A DNA stretch of 9,495 bases from Thermoflexales bacterium (GTDB lineage: Bacteria > Chloroflexota > Anaerolineae > Fen-1058). Location: the NCBI GenBank assembly GCA_016931085.1, contig JAFGFO010000101.1, positions 1 through 9,495 on the forward strand. The letters run 5' to 3'. A program made the translations under genes and the position numbers. The notes under the pieces are model-generated. The model saw only the letters and a program-made list of their open reading frames with translations, was not told where the DNA came from and ran no database searches. Below, in pieces: positions 1 through 5,836 of this stretch. Positions within the stretch are counted from its first letter, which is position 1. Each line of letters opens with the position of its first letter.

Positions 1-1133
1 CCTCTCAGCGGATTGCAGTGCGAGGCGGTCGGCGCTTCGGACAGGCCATAGCCTTCGCGCAAATTGCCGCCGGTCAGCGCCTCGAACTTGTTCTGCGTTT
101 CGGCCAGCAGCGGGGCGCTGCCGCTGATGCAGGCGCGAATCGAGCGGATGTCGTAACGGTCGATGTCGGGGTAGTTGTTGATGGCGTTGTACAGCGTCGG
201 CACGCCCGGAAAGATAGTGGGCTTGTATTGGTTGATGGCCGCCAGCAGATTCGGTAGGTCGCGCGGGTTGGGGGTCAGGAGCAGGCTGGCAGCCGCAGCC
301 ATCCCGTAACACATGCCGGCCACCATGCCATAGACGTGAAAGAGCGGGATCGCCAACAGCACCATCTCCTGGCCGGGCCGGGTGTCGTGAATCCAGGCCT
401 TGATTTGCAACGCGTCGGCCACCAGGTTGCGGTGCAGAGCCACCGCTCCCTTGGGCACGCCGGTCGTCCCACCCGTATACTGGAGCAGGGCGATGTCGTC
501 GGGGCCTACTTCCACTTTGGTCCGCTGGGCGGCCGTGTACTTTTTGAGCAAATCCTGAAAGCGCAGGTCGCCGGGCGCGATGTCCGGCTTGTGCCCTTCC
601 TTCTTCTCCTTGGCCAGGCTAAAGAGCAGCTTGAGCAGCGGCGGCATATAGTCCTTGATGCTGGTCACGATGATGGTCTTGAGCTTGGTTTTGGCCTGAA
701 TCTCCTTGACGCGCGTGTAAAAATTGCTCATCACGAGCATCGTCTCTGCGCCGCTGTCGACCATCTGGTGCTCGATCTCGCGCGGTGAGTAGAGCGGGTT
801 GGTCGCCACTACTACGCCGCCCACTTTGAGAATGGCAAAATAGCTGATCACGAACTGGGGCGAGTTGGGCATAAAAATGACCACCCGCTCACCCTTCTTG
901 ACGCCCAGATTGACCAGGGCGGCTGCCAGGCGATCGCTGGCGTCGTTCAACGCCCGGTAGCTCATCTGGCTGCCTGCAAAGCTTTGTTGAGATGGCTTGA
1001 AGATGAGGGCCGTGCTGTCTGGGTAGTCGCGCGCCGCTTGTTCCAAGAAACCGTACAAGGGGATCGCGGGATAGGGCTCCAGTGAGTGAGGGACGGCCGA
1101 ATCATAACTCTTGAACCATAACCTTTCAGACAT
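1..1133 (-). CDS. fadD: Long-chain fatty acid-CoA ligase, N-terminal 377 residues (3' end outside window)
   Basis: ANL-superfamily acyl-CoA ligase. It activates a fatty acid with ATP to an acyl-adenylate and then to acyl-CoA, feeding beta-oxidation or lipid synthesis. The frame is open from the ATG at 1133 to the window edge. Visible motifs are the phosphate-binding A3 motif YTGGTTGVPKGA (about residues 219-230), IPLFHVYGM (about 262-270, substrate/ATP region), the PGVPT segment (about 309-313) and the A5 motif GYGLSEAP with the downstream SHCNP (about 361-375). This layout fits long-chain FadD enzymes rather than acetyl-CoA synthetase. The C-terminal lid domain with the catalytic Lys is off the window, so completeness cannot be judged. 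The start is supported by a strong Shine-Dalgarno (AAAGGAGGT) just upstream, at about 1137-1145 on the minus strand. It is the last of three minus-strand genes, with its own promoter about 170 bp upstream and a leader holding two small hairpins. Confidence 0.93.
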   Translation of the reverse strand, partial: MSERLWFKSYDSAVPHSLEPYPAIPLYGFLEQAARDYPDSTALIFKPSQQSFAGSQMSYRALNDASDRLAAALVNLGVKKGERVVIFMPNSPQFVISYFAILKVGGVVVATNPLYSPREIEHQMVDSGAETMLVMSNFYTRVKEIQAKTKLKTIIVTSIKDYMPPLLKLLFSLAKEKKEGHKPDIAPGDLRFQDLLKKYTAAQRTKVEVGPDDIALLQYTGGTTGVPKGAVALHRNLVADALQIKAWIHDTRPGQEMVLLAIPLFHVYGMVAGMCYGMAAAASLLLTPNPRDLPNLLAAINQYKPTIFPGVPTLYNAINNYPDIDRYDIRSIRACISGSAPLLAETQNKFEALTGGNLREGYGLSEAPTASHCNPLR

Positions 1134-1184
1134 GGGACCTCCTTTGCATTGTTTCGAAAATAACCGTTGAGTAGGGAGATTCGG

Positions 1185-1262
1185 GGCCATCGGAATGGCC
1201 TGTCGAAATTAGGCTGTCACAGGTATGAAAAGGCCCAACATCAACAGCTTTTTCCGAAAAGC
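1185..1262 (-). other. fadD leader with two small perfect hairpins
   Basis: Inside the predicted 5' leader lie two perfect 6-bp inverted repeats with 4-base loops: GGCCAT-CGGA-ATGGCC (1185-1200) and GCTTTT-TCCG-AAAAGC (1247-1262), as read on the plus strand. The loop sequences are complementary to one another. No known riboswitch class was recognised. The rest of the 1134-1491 gap holds the promoters, the half-site array and a repeat near 1410, and no gene. Confidence 0.35.
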
Positions 1263-1303
1263 CGAGATTCGCCAGGTCATCCCTACGTGCCTACATATTA
1301 ACA

Positions 1304-1332
1304 AGTATAGTGGATTAAATCGCCAATGTCAA
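1304..1332 (-). promoter_or_regulatory. Sigma-70-type promoter for fadD
   Basis: On the minus strand TTGACA (1327-1332) is followed after exactly 17 bases by TATACT (1304-1309). That is a perfect -35 and a 5/6 -10. The predicted transcription start is near 1297, giving a leader of about 164 nt before the fadD ATG. An AATCCACT half-site (1309-1316) touches the -10, so a protein bound there would block this promoter. Confidence 0.75.
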
Positions 1333-1378
1333 CAACCAATTTTGTGGACAAAATCCACTCTCGGCGGTATAATCCACT
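1309..1378. promoter_or_regulatory. Putative operator array: three AATCCACT half-sites
   Basis: The 8-mer AATCCACT occurs at 1352-1359 and 1371-1378 on the plus strand and as its exact complement AGTGGATT at 1309-1316. The middle copy is one arm of a perfect inverted repeat, GTGGA-N5-TCCAC (1344-1358). The copies overlap or abut the -10 elements of two divergent promoters. Fatty-acid genes are commonly controlled by TetR- or GntR-type repressors that bind inverted repeats, so a repressor site is a reasonable inference, but no regulator gene is present in the window and the binding protein is unknown. Confidence 0.5.
1345..1373 (+). promoter_or_regulatory. Divergent plus-strand promoter facing the 1492-2004 gene
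   Basis: TGGACA (1345-1350, 5/6 to the -35 consensus), a 17-bp spacer and a perfect TATAAT (1368-1373). The predicted start is near 1380. Downstream on this strand are only tiny open frames (a 5-codon frame at 1381 and a 28-codon frame at 1446) and then the antisense strand of the unknown-function gene. It could make an antisense or small RNA, or be a fortuitous match in AT-rich DNA. Confidence 0.45.
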
Positions 1379-1409
1379 GCATGACTCTACTGAAATAACT
1401 ATAATCTTA

Positions 1410-1437
1410 CCGCGAAGGCGCGAAGGACGCTAAGAAG
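1410..1437 (+). repeat. Short CGC-NNAG repeat element, copy 1
   Basis: Three consecutive units with the pattern CGC-N2-AG recur at an 8-9 bp period (CGC at 1411, 1419 and 1428). The same tripartite pattern recurs at 9445-9469 at the other end of the window. Related purine-rich CGCGAAG/CGCAAAG strings are frequent in intergenic DNA of Chloroflexota and some other phyla as I recall them. No function is known to me. Confidence 0.5.
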
Positions 1438-1491
1438 ATTAAGGTATGGCTAAAGATTCTTTAAGGAATTGCTTGTTTTCATCAAGATTAT

Positions 1492-2004
1492 TCATGCCAA
1501 TGTCACTCCCAGCACTGCAGCCATGGCCTTGAGCGCTTCGGCTTCCTGGGGGCTCACCCGGCTTATCTGCTTTCTTCCAAAGCCCTGAAAGCCGCCCACG
1601 CCTCCGGCCGCCCTGGTGACCTTGTCGGCCACCATCAGCAAATAACGCTTGAACTCTTGGGCCTCGGCCGGCTCGGCCTTTTGATCGAGGGTATCCACTA
1701 CCTCCTGGCAGGTCTGGAGCAGCTTGCTCAACGGGAAACGCTCTTGCGACACCTGGTCTTCCGCGCACACCAGCCAGGCTTCCTGGGCTTCGAGCCCTGT
1801 GAACAAGTTCTGGATGATGAGATTCTCTCCGAACTGTTGGGCAAGTTTCACCAGTTCTTTCATGCCGGTGGAAAGCTCGATGGGCATGTCGTAAACACGG
1901 CTCAGGCCCTCTGACCCCACCGCGGAGACAGTCATCACCACCTCGAAAGGCGCTCGCACGAGCAGTTGCCACTCTTCCGGTGTAAAGTCCGCTTTCGATG
2001 TCAT
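1492..2004 (-). CDS. Conserved protein of unknown function (170 residues)
   Basis: I do not recognise a named family. The product is a soluble, mostly helical-looking protein of 170 residues without signal peptide or membrane segment. It opens with FTPEEWQLLVRAPFEVV (about residues 6-22), has a central acidic helical stretch, and near the end has a glycine-rich patch (AAGGVGGFQGFGRK) followed by ISRVSPQEAEALKAMAAVLG. This pattern resembles small uncharacterised proteins I recall from Chloroflexota, in which the C-terminal segment reads S-P-E-A-A-L-AA-LG. The ATG at 2004 is preferred over an upstream ATG at 2079 because a GAGGAG ribosome-binding site sits 5-6 bases before it, and because the predicted promoter (-10 at 2048-2053) lies downstream of 2079. 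The gene has its own promoter and sits between the secreted propeller protein and fadD on the same strand, which gives no functional clue. Confidence 0.8.
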   Translation of the reverse strand: MTSKADFTPEEWQLLVRAPFEVVMTVSAVGSEGLSRVYDMPIELSTGMKELVKLAQQFGENLIIQNLFTGLEAQEAWLVCAEDQVSQERFPLSKLLQTCQEVVDTLDQKAEPAEAQEFKRYLLMVADKVTRAAGGVGGFQGFGRKQISRVSPQEAEALKAMAAVLGVTLA

Positions 2005-2047
2005 CGCTGCTCCTCTCGTGATTCCGAACCTATCTGGTATACGTTTG

Positions 2048-2076
2048 ATTATACTATGAACTTGCAATCCTAACAA
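2048..2076 (-). promoter_or_regulatory. Sigma-70-type promoter for the 170-residue protein
   Basis: On the minus strand TTGTTA (2071-2076, 4/6 to consensus), a 17-bp spacer and a perfect TATAAT (2048-2053). The predicted start is near 2041, leaving a leader of about 37 nt that contains the GAGGAG ribosome-binding site. A small inverted repeat (GTATA-N8-TATAC) covers and follows the -10. Confidence 0.65.
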
Positions 2077-2104
2077 CATCGAGTGCTAGGGGTATTATCT
2101 CATG

Positions 2105-5100
2105 TCATGGATGATTGCGCGTGATGAGTGGCAGATAGGTTGACAATACACCGACCTTGTACTCGCCAAGGCTGATTTCATCCAGGTAAATTTGTTGTGT
2201 GCCGGTCTGAGTCTGGAATCCAAACTGCATTGTCACCGTTTGTCCAATGAACGCACTCAAATCATACCAGGCGTGTGCCCAGTCACTAGTCGCTTGCATG
2301 GCTACACTCTGTGTGAGAACAGTGCTGTCACCCGAGATCACGACAAGAAATTCATTGTCTCCACTCTCCCGAGTCACACGATATAACCATGAAAGAGTAG
2401 GCTGTGACCACGTTATCGGAATCGAGACAGACTGCGTGACATAGGACCAGAAACCTAATGTGCCACCAGAAGCGTCAAGTCTGATGCCATAGTGCCCCGT
2501 GTGAGCGGCGGCCGTATCGATGGTGGGGGTGACCCCGGCTCCGATGTGCCAGCCGGTCAGGTCACCGGATTCCCATCCGCCGTTGACAAGAACATCGTTC
2601 GCTGGCGGCATTACAAAATCAGGCCCGGCAACACTGCCACTGACCACGATGCCATAGCGCGGGGGCAATGTGCCAAAGTCGACGTGGTTGACTGTGAGTG
2701 TGTACGTGCCGGTGCTACTAAAATAGAGCGTATAGTTTCCCTGTCCATCCGTTCTGGCGACGTTGAGGGCAGGCGGTTGTGTGCCGACCGTAGCGTTGAA
2801 TATCGCTTGGTGGCGGTTGTTCGTCACTTGTCCGCTGGCTTGATAATCGGGTGTCTTGGTGAAAGAGTCGCCGTCGCCGCCTGGAAATGTCTCGACATTG
2901 CCAGCGCGGTCTCGAGCGCGGGAGCGAAAGTAATAGCTGTGGCCAAGTTCACCATTGAAGAAAGCCGAGTTTGCAGTAGTAGCGCTCAACCAATCGGACC
3001 ATACGCCCAAGACCCCATCGCGCACTTGTACATCGTAAGACATGATCCCTGATACGCTGTCGTGGCCACTCCAGATGACCTGAAACCGAAGGGTGCTGGC
3101 CGTTGGGGGGGATGATGCGGCGGAGGTGGGAGGGACAGTGTCAACCGTAGTAAAGGCATCGCCATTGCCTGCAGGGTATGAGCCGACGTTGAAGGCAAAA
3201 TCGCGGGCGCGGGAGCGAAAGAAGTATGTATGGCCTTCTTGCCCGCTAAAAACAGCAGATGTCTTGGTCGTACCTAAAAGCCAGTCGGTCCATACGCCAG
3301 TGATCCCATCGCGATATTGGACGTCATAAGCGTGCAAGTGGCTCCCCCCACTATCGTTGCCTGACCAACGCACGCTAAAAGCAGTGCCCGACCATGTGGG
3401 TATAGATCCCACCCAAGAAGCCGGTGCAGCAGTGTCGGTGGATTGCCAATCGGGCCACCAATCAGTATCCGCGTCCCCCAGGACATAAGAAATGCCTTTG
3501 TTCACGTTCATGGCGTGGACATAGGCGTCCACCCAATACCAATCGCCTTGGTAGTTGATCCATTGGACCCTGGCAAAGGCCACACTCGTTCCGTCAGGCG
3601 CCCAACTCGGAGCCAAGTCATCATAAAGAGCTGGCGAGCTGCCCAGAGGATGGCGCAAGCCTGTCCCGTCCGTATTGATGATCGCCAGGTCATACCACCC
3701 ATCGGCGTTGAAATCGTCATTGAAGGCGATCTGAGTGCCGTCGGGTGACCAGTCCGGATAGGCTGCGTAATTGAGACCGGCTGAAAGCTGCTGTTGGTTT
3801 GAGCCATCCGCGTTCATCGTCCATAGTTCGTATTGGCCGCTGCGCTTGGACACAAAGGCTAGCTGGCTGCCGTCAGGCGACCAGGTGGGGTGCCCATCCC
3901 AGGCTGGATCAAAAGTCAGGCGAGTCTGGCTGGAACCGTCTGCGCCCATGACGTATATTTCGTAATCGCCGTCACGGTCCGTGTAGAACGCAATCTTGGA
4001 ACTATCAGGCGACCAGGTGGGCAAAAGCTCGCCGGCACCGGTGGCAGTCAGGCGAGTCTGGCCTGAGCCATCCGCATTCATCTTGTAAATTTCAGGATTG
4101 CCGTCACGATTGGAGACAAAAGCGACCTGACCGGCGTCCCGATTGAACTCAGGCGTGGAATCTGACTTCGAGTGATCGGTCAAGCGGGTTGGCGAGGTGC
4201 CATAACCATCAGTTGTGTAAATCTCGGCTTGCCTATCGCGATAAGAGGCGAAAACGAGCTTGGACCAGCTGCCGGCATTGGTCAAGTGAGTGGCATAATT
4301 GAGCCCGTAGCCAGAAAATGGCGTGTAGGCAACGCGAGCTAGTCCATCCGGGCCTATAGCTATGGCACAGCCATTGTTATTACTACCATCTATCGGTTGG
4401 CTTTGCCAGCCAAGATCACTGTTGTAAGCATGCCACACATCTTCGTTGGCTACATAACAGAAATGCAAGCGACTGCCGGCATCAGTGGTAAGAGGGAAGG
4501 GCATTTGCCCTGCGCTCACGCGGAATGTGTTCTCAAAGCGCCATGCGACCCCATCGTAGTAGGTATGGACCAAGGTGTTGTCTGTAGTGTTGTAAATGAT
4601 GTGTGGGTGATCTTCGGTATCCACAACCAGCGCTGTGCTTCCATCCATATCAGAAGCTGTCCCCAATGTCTGAGTTACCCAAGCCGAGCCGTTCCAGTAA
4701 GCGTATCTCGCCCAATTCCGGTACGAATTATCCATGTAGTAGTAGCTGGTATGCGGTTTCCCCTTGCTATCCAGAGCTAGAGAATTAGCGGTGGGCGCAT
4801 ATCCACGACCATCTATTTCTTCGATATGCCAGGTGGAGCCATCACGGTAAGCGTACTTGGTCTGGGCACCGGCAGGATAAACGATATGGGGTCGCTCCTC
4901 AGCATCTAGTACCAGGGAAGTGGGGGGCGAGACCCCGTATGAATTTACCTCCACGACCTGGATCTGCCAATTTGAACCGTCGTAATACGCATATTTCAAA
5001 GCTCTATTCGTATAATCGCAGTAACTGATGTGGGGATGGCTGGCAGCATCGATAGCGATAGAACTGCCGTCGCCTACATTCCCTGTGCCGTCTACGAGCT

Positions 5101-5491
5101 GGCTTTGCCAGGCTGCGCCGTCCCAGTAAGCGTACCATAAATCGTCCTGCGCTGCATAGTAATTAAAGACGTAATAACTGAGGTGAGGGCGGCCACTTGT
5201 ATCCAGGGCCATAGAATAATATTGAATCGGATTATCACCGGTCCTGACCGCCACTTGAGTTTGCCAGTACAACCCTCTTGGGGAACTGGCAATGCTTTTC
5301 GATGGGATCGCCAGGGCGTGTTGCGAGAAGCGCCCTGGCTCGTTGGCCCGTTGCTCCAAGAAGCGAACCATGTCTGCGCCGGGTTGTGGCCCTTGACCAT
5401 GAGCTGTACTGCTGGGCCAGGTGATCATCACGATCACCAATGTCGCCAGGACGGTCAGCACTTTCCCATAATGACGGCTGCTTGTGTCCAT
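2105..5491 (-). CDS. Secreted multidomain beta-propeller protein with FN3-like and jelly-roll modules
   Basis: An exported 1128-residue mosaic protein. Modules in order: Sec signal peptide (about 1-33; positive start, hydrophobic core VLTVLATLVIVMITW, cleavage likely near AHG-Q); about seven propeller-like repeats of the form PHISYxD...YAYYDGxxW (about 75-405); TolB/PD40-type propeller repeats with SPDGSxIAFxSxRDGxxEIYxMNADG (about 411-685); two FN3-like modules (about 687-783 and 784-880) that are obvious paralogues; a carboxypeptidase-regulatory-like module (about 884-960); a jelly-roll, carbohydrate-binding-like module with WESGDLTGWHI (about 965-1110); and the tail YLPLITRN (1119-1126). 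No catalytic motif is seen, so a structural, adhesive or ligand-binding surface role is the likeliest inference. The ATG at 5491 is chosen because AAGGAGG lies 8 bases upstream and the signal peptide starts cleanly there; the ATG at 5518 has no comparable site. No frameshift was seen. Confidence 0.92.
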   Translation of the reverse strand: MDTSSRHYGKVLTVLATLVIVMITWPSSTAHGQGPQPGADMVRFLEQRANEPGRFSQHALAIPSKSIASSPRGLYWQTQVAVRTGDNPIQYYSMALDTSGRPHLSYYVFNYYAAQDDLWYAYWDGAAWQSQLVDGTGNVGDGSSIAIDAASHPHISYCDYTNRALKYAYYDGSNWQIQVVEVNSYGVSPPTSLVLDAEERPHIVYPAGAQTKYAYRDGSTWHIEEIDGRGYAPTANSLALDSKGKPHTSYYYMDNSYRNWARYAYWNGSAWVTQTLGTASDMDGSTALVVDTEDHPHIIYNTTDNTLVHTYYDGVAWRFENTFRVSAGQMPFPLTTDAGSRLHFCYVANEDVWHAYNSDLGWQSQPIDGSNNNGCAIAIGPDGLARVAYTPFSGYGLNYATHLTNAGSWSKLVFASYRDRQAEIYTTDGYGTSPTRLTDHSKSDSTPEFNRDAGQVAFVSNRDGNPEIYKMNADGSGQTRLTATGAGELLPTWSPDSSKIAFYTDRDGDYEIYVMGADGSSQTRLTFDPAWDGHPTWSPDGSQLAFVSKRSGQYELWTMNADGSNQQQLSAGLNYAAYPDWSPDGTQIAFNDDFNADGWYDLAIINTDGTGLRHPLGSSPALYDDLAPSWAPDGTSVAFARVQWINYQGDWYWVDAYVHAMNVNKGISYVLGDADTDWWPDWQSTDTAAPASWVGSIPTWSGTAFSVRWSGNDSGGSHLHAYDVQYRDGITGVWTDWLLGTTKTSAVFSGQEGHTYFFRSRARDFAFNVGSYPAGNGDAFTTVDTVPPTSAASSPPTASTLRFQVIWSGHDSVSGIMSYDVQVRDGVLGVWSDWLSATTANSAFFNGELGHSYYFRSRARDRAGNVETFPGGDGDSFTKTPDYQASGQVTNNRHQAIFNATVGTQPPALNVARTDGQGNYTLYFSSTGTYTLTVNHVDFGTLPPRYGIVVSGSVAGPDFVMPPANDVLVNGGWESGDLTGWHIGAGVTPTIDTAAAHTGHYGIRLDASGGTLGFWSYVTQSVSIPITWSQPTLSWLYRVTRESGDNEFLVVISGDSTVLTQSVAMQATSDWAHAWYDLSAFIGQTVTMQFGFQTQTGTQQIYLDEISLGEYKVGVLSTYLPLITRNHP

Positions 5492-5531
5492 TATCGTTTC
5501 CTCCTTCGTGTCATTCAAAAACCATTGCTCT

Positions 5532-5560
5532 GTTATACCTTAAAACTAGGGAATGTGCAA
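5532..5560 (-). promoter_or_regulatory. Probable promoter of the secreted propeller gene
   Basis: On the minus strand TTGCAC (5555-5560), a 17-bp spacer and TATAAC (5532-5537, 5/6). The -35 matches only its first three bases, so the call rests mostly on the -10 and the spacing. The predicted start near 5525 gives a leader of about 34 nt that includes the strong AAGGAGG site. Confidence 0.5.
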
Positions 5561-5592
5561 CGCGCAGGCGTGGGTGGGGTTAACAACTTGCG

Positions 5593-5704
5593 AGCGTTTC
5601 ACGCTGGGGACTATTTTCACGCTTTGGAGTTGAGGCTTTCGCCCTTGGCGCGCAGAGCGAGCCGGAAAATCCGCCTTCCAAAGGACGCAAAGCGAAAGGC
5701 TCAA
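5593..5704. repeat. Inverted repeats in the divergent intergenic region
   Basis: The gap between the two divergent genes (5492-5836) holds a 13-bp inverted repeat with one mismatch, arms TTGAGGCTTTCGC (5630-5642) and GCGAAAGGCTCAA (5692-5704), separated by 49 bp. A smaller perfect hairpin AGCGT-TTC-ACGCT lies at 5593-5605. The right side contains GGACGCAAAGCGAAAGG, which resembles a degraded form of the CGC-NNAG repeat seen elsewhere in the window. No gene was found in the gap. It may be a decayed intergenic repeat or a structured RNA; neither is demonstrated. Confidence 0.4.
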
Positions 5705-5787
5705 ATCCAGTGAATATAATCGACGGGACACGCTCAAATGATAGTCGCCGGCTTGTCCCATGTGTGTAACGCTCCCACAACTTGGTC

Positions 5788-5816
5788 GAGACAAATGTAC
5801 CCATCGGTGATATAAT
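5788..5816 (+). promoter_or_regulatory. Extended -10 promoter for the hydrolase-fusion gene
   Basis: GAGACA (5788-5793, 4/6), a 17-bp spacer and a perfect TATAAT (5811-5816) preceded by TG at -15/-14, an extended -10. The predicted start near 5823 leaves only about 11-14 nt before the coding start, just enough to carry the AAGGAGGT ribosome-binding site. Confidence 0.65.
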
Positions 5817-5836
5817 AGAGGAGGAAGGAGGTCATG

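Noticed and set aside
1410..1437. CRISPR-like or tandem-repeat array
   Set aside because: Units are 8-9 bp with no spacers of constant length and only three units per copy.
1439..1972. Minus-strand open frame of 177 codons overlapping the 170-residue protein
   Set aside because: Arg/Gly-rich shadow frame within the real gene; only its last 18 codons lie outside that gene and are noted separately.
2492..3052. Plus-strand open frame of 186 codons
   Set aside because: Antisense to the FN3-like and C-terminal modules of the secreted protein; no motif and no ribosome-binding site.
5834..5836. First of two tandem ATGs as the start of the hydrolase-fusion gene
   Set aside because: It lies one base from the end of AAGGAGGT, too close for that site; the second ATG at 5837 has better spacing. 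An AGGAGG at 5819-5824 could serve the first ATG, so the choice is not absolute.
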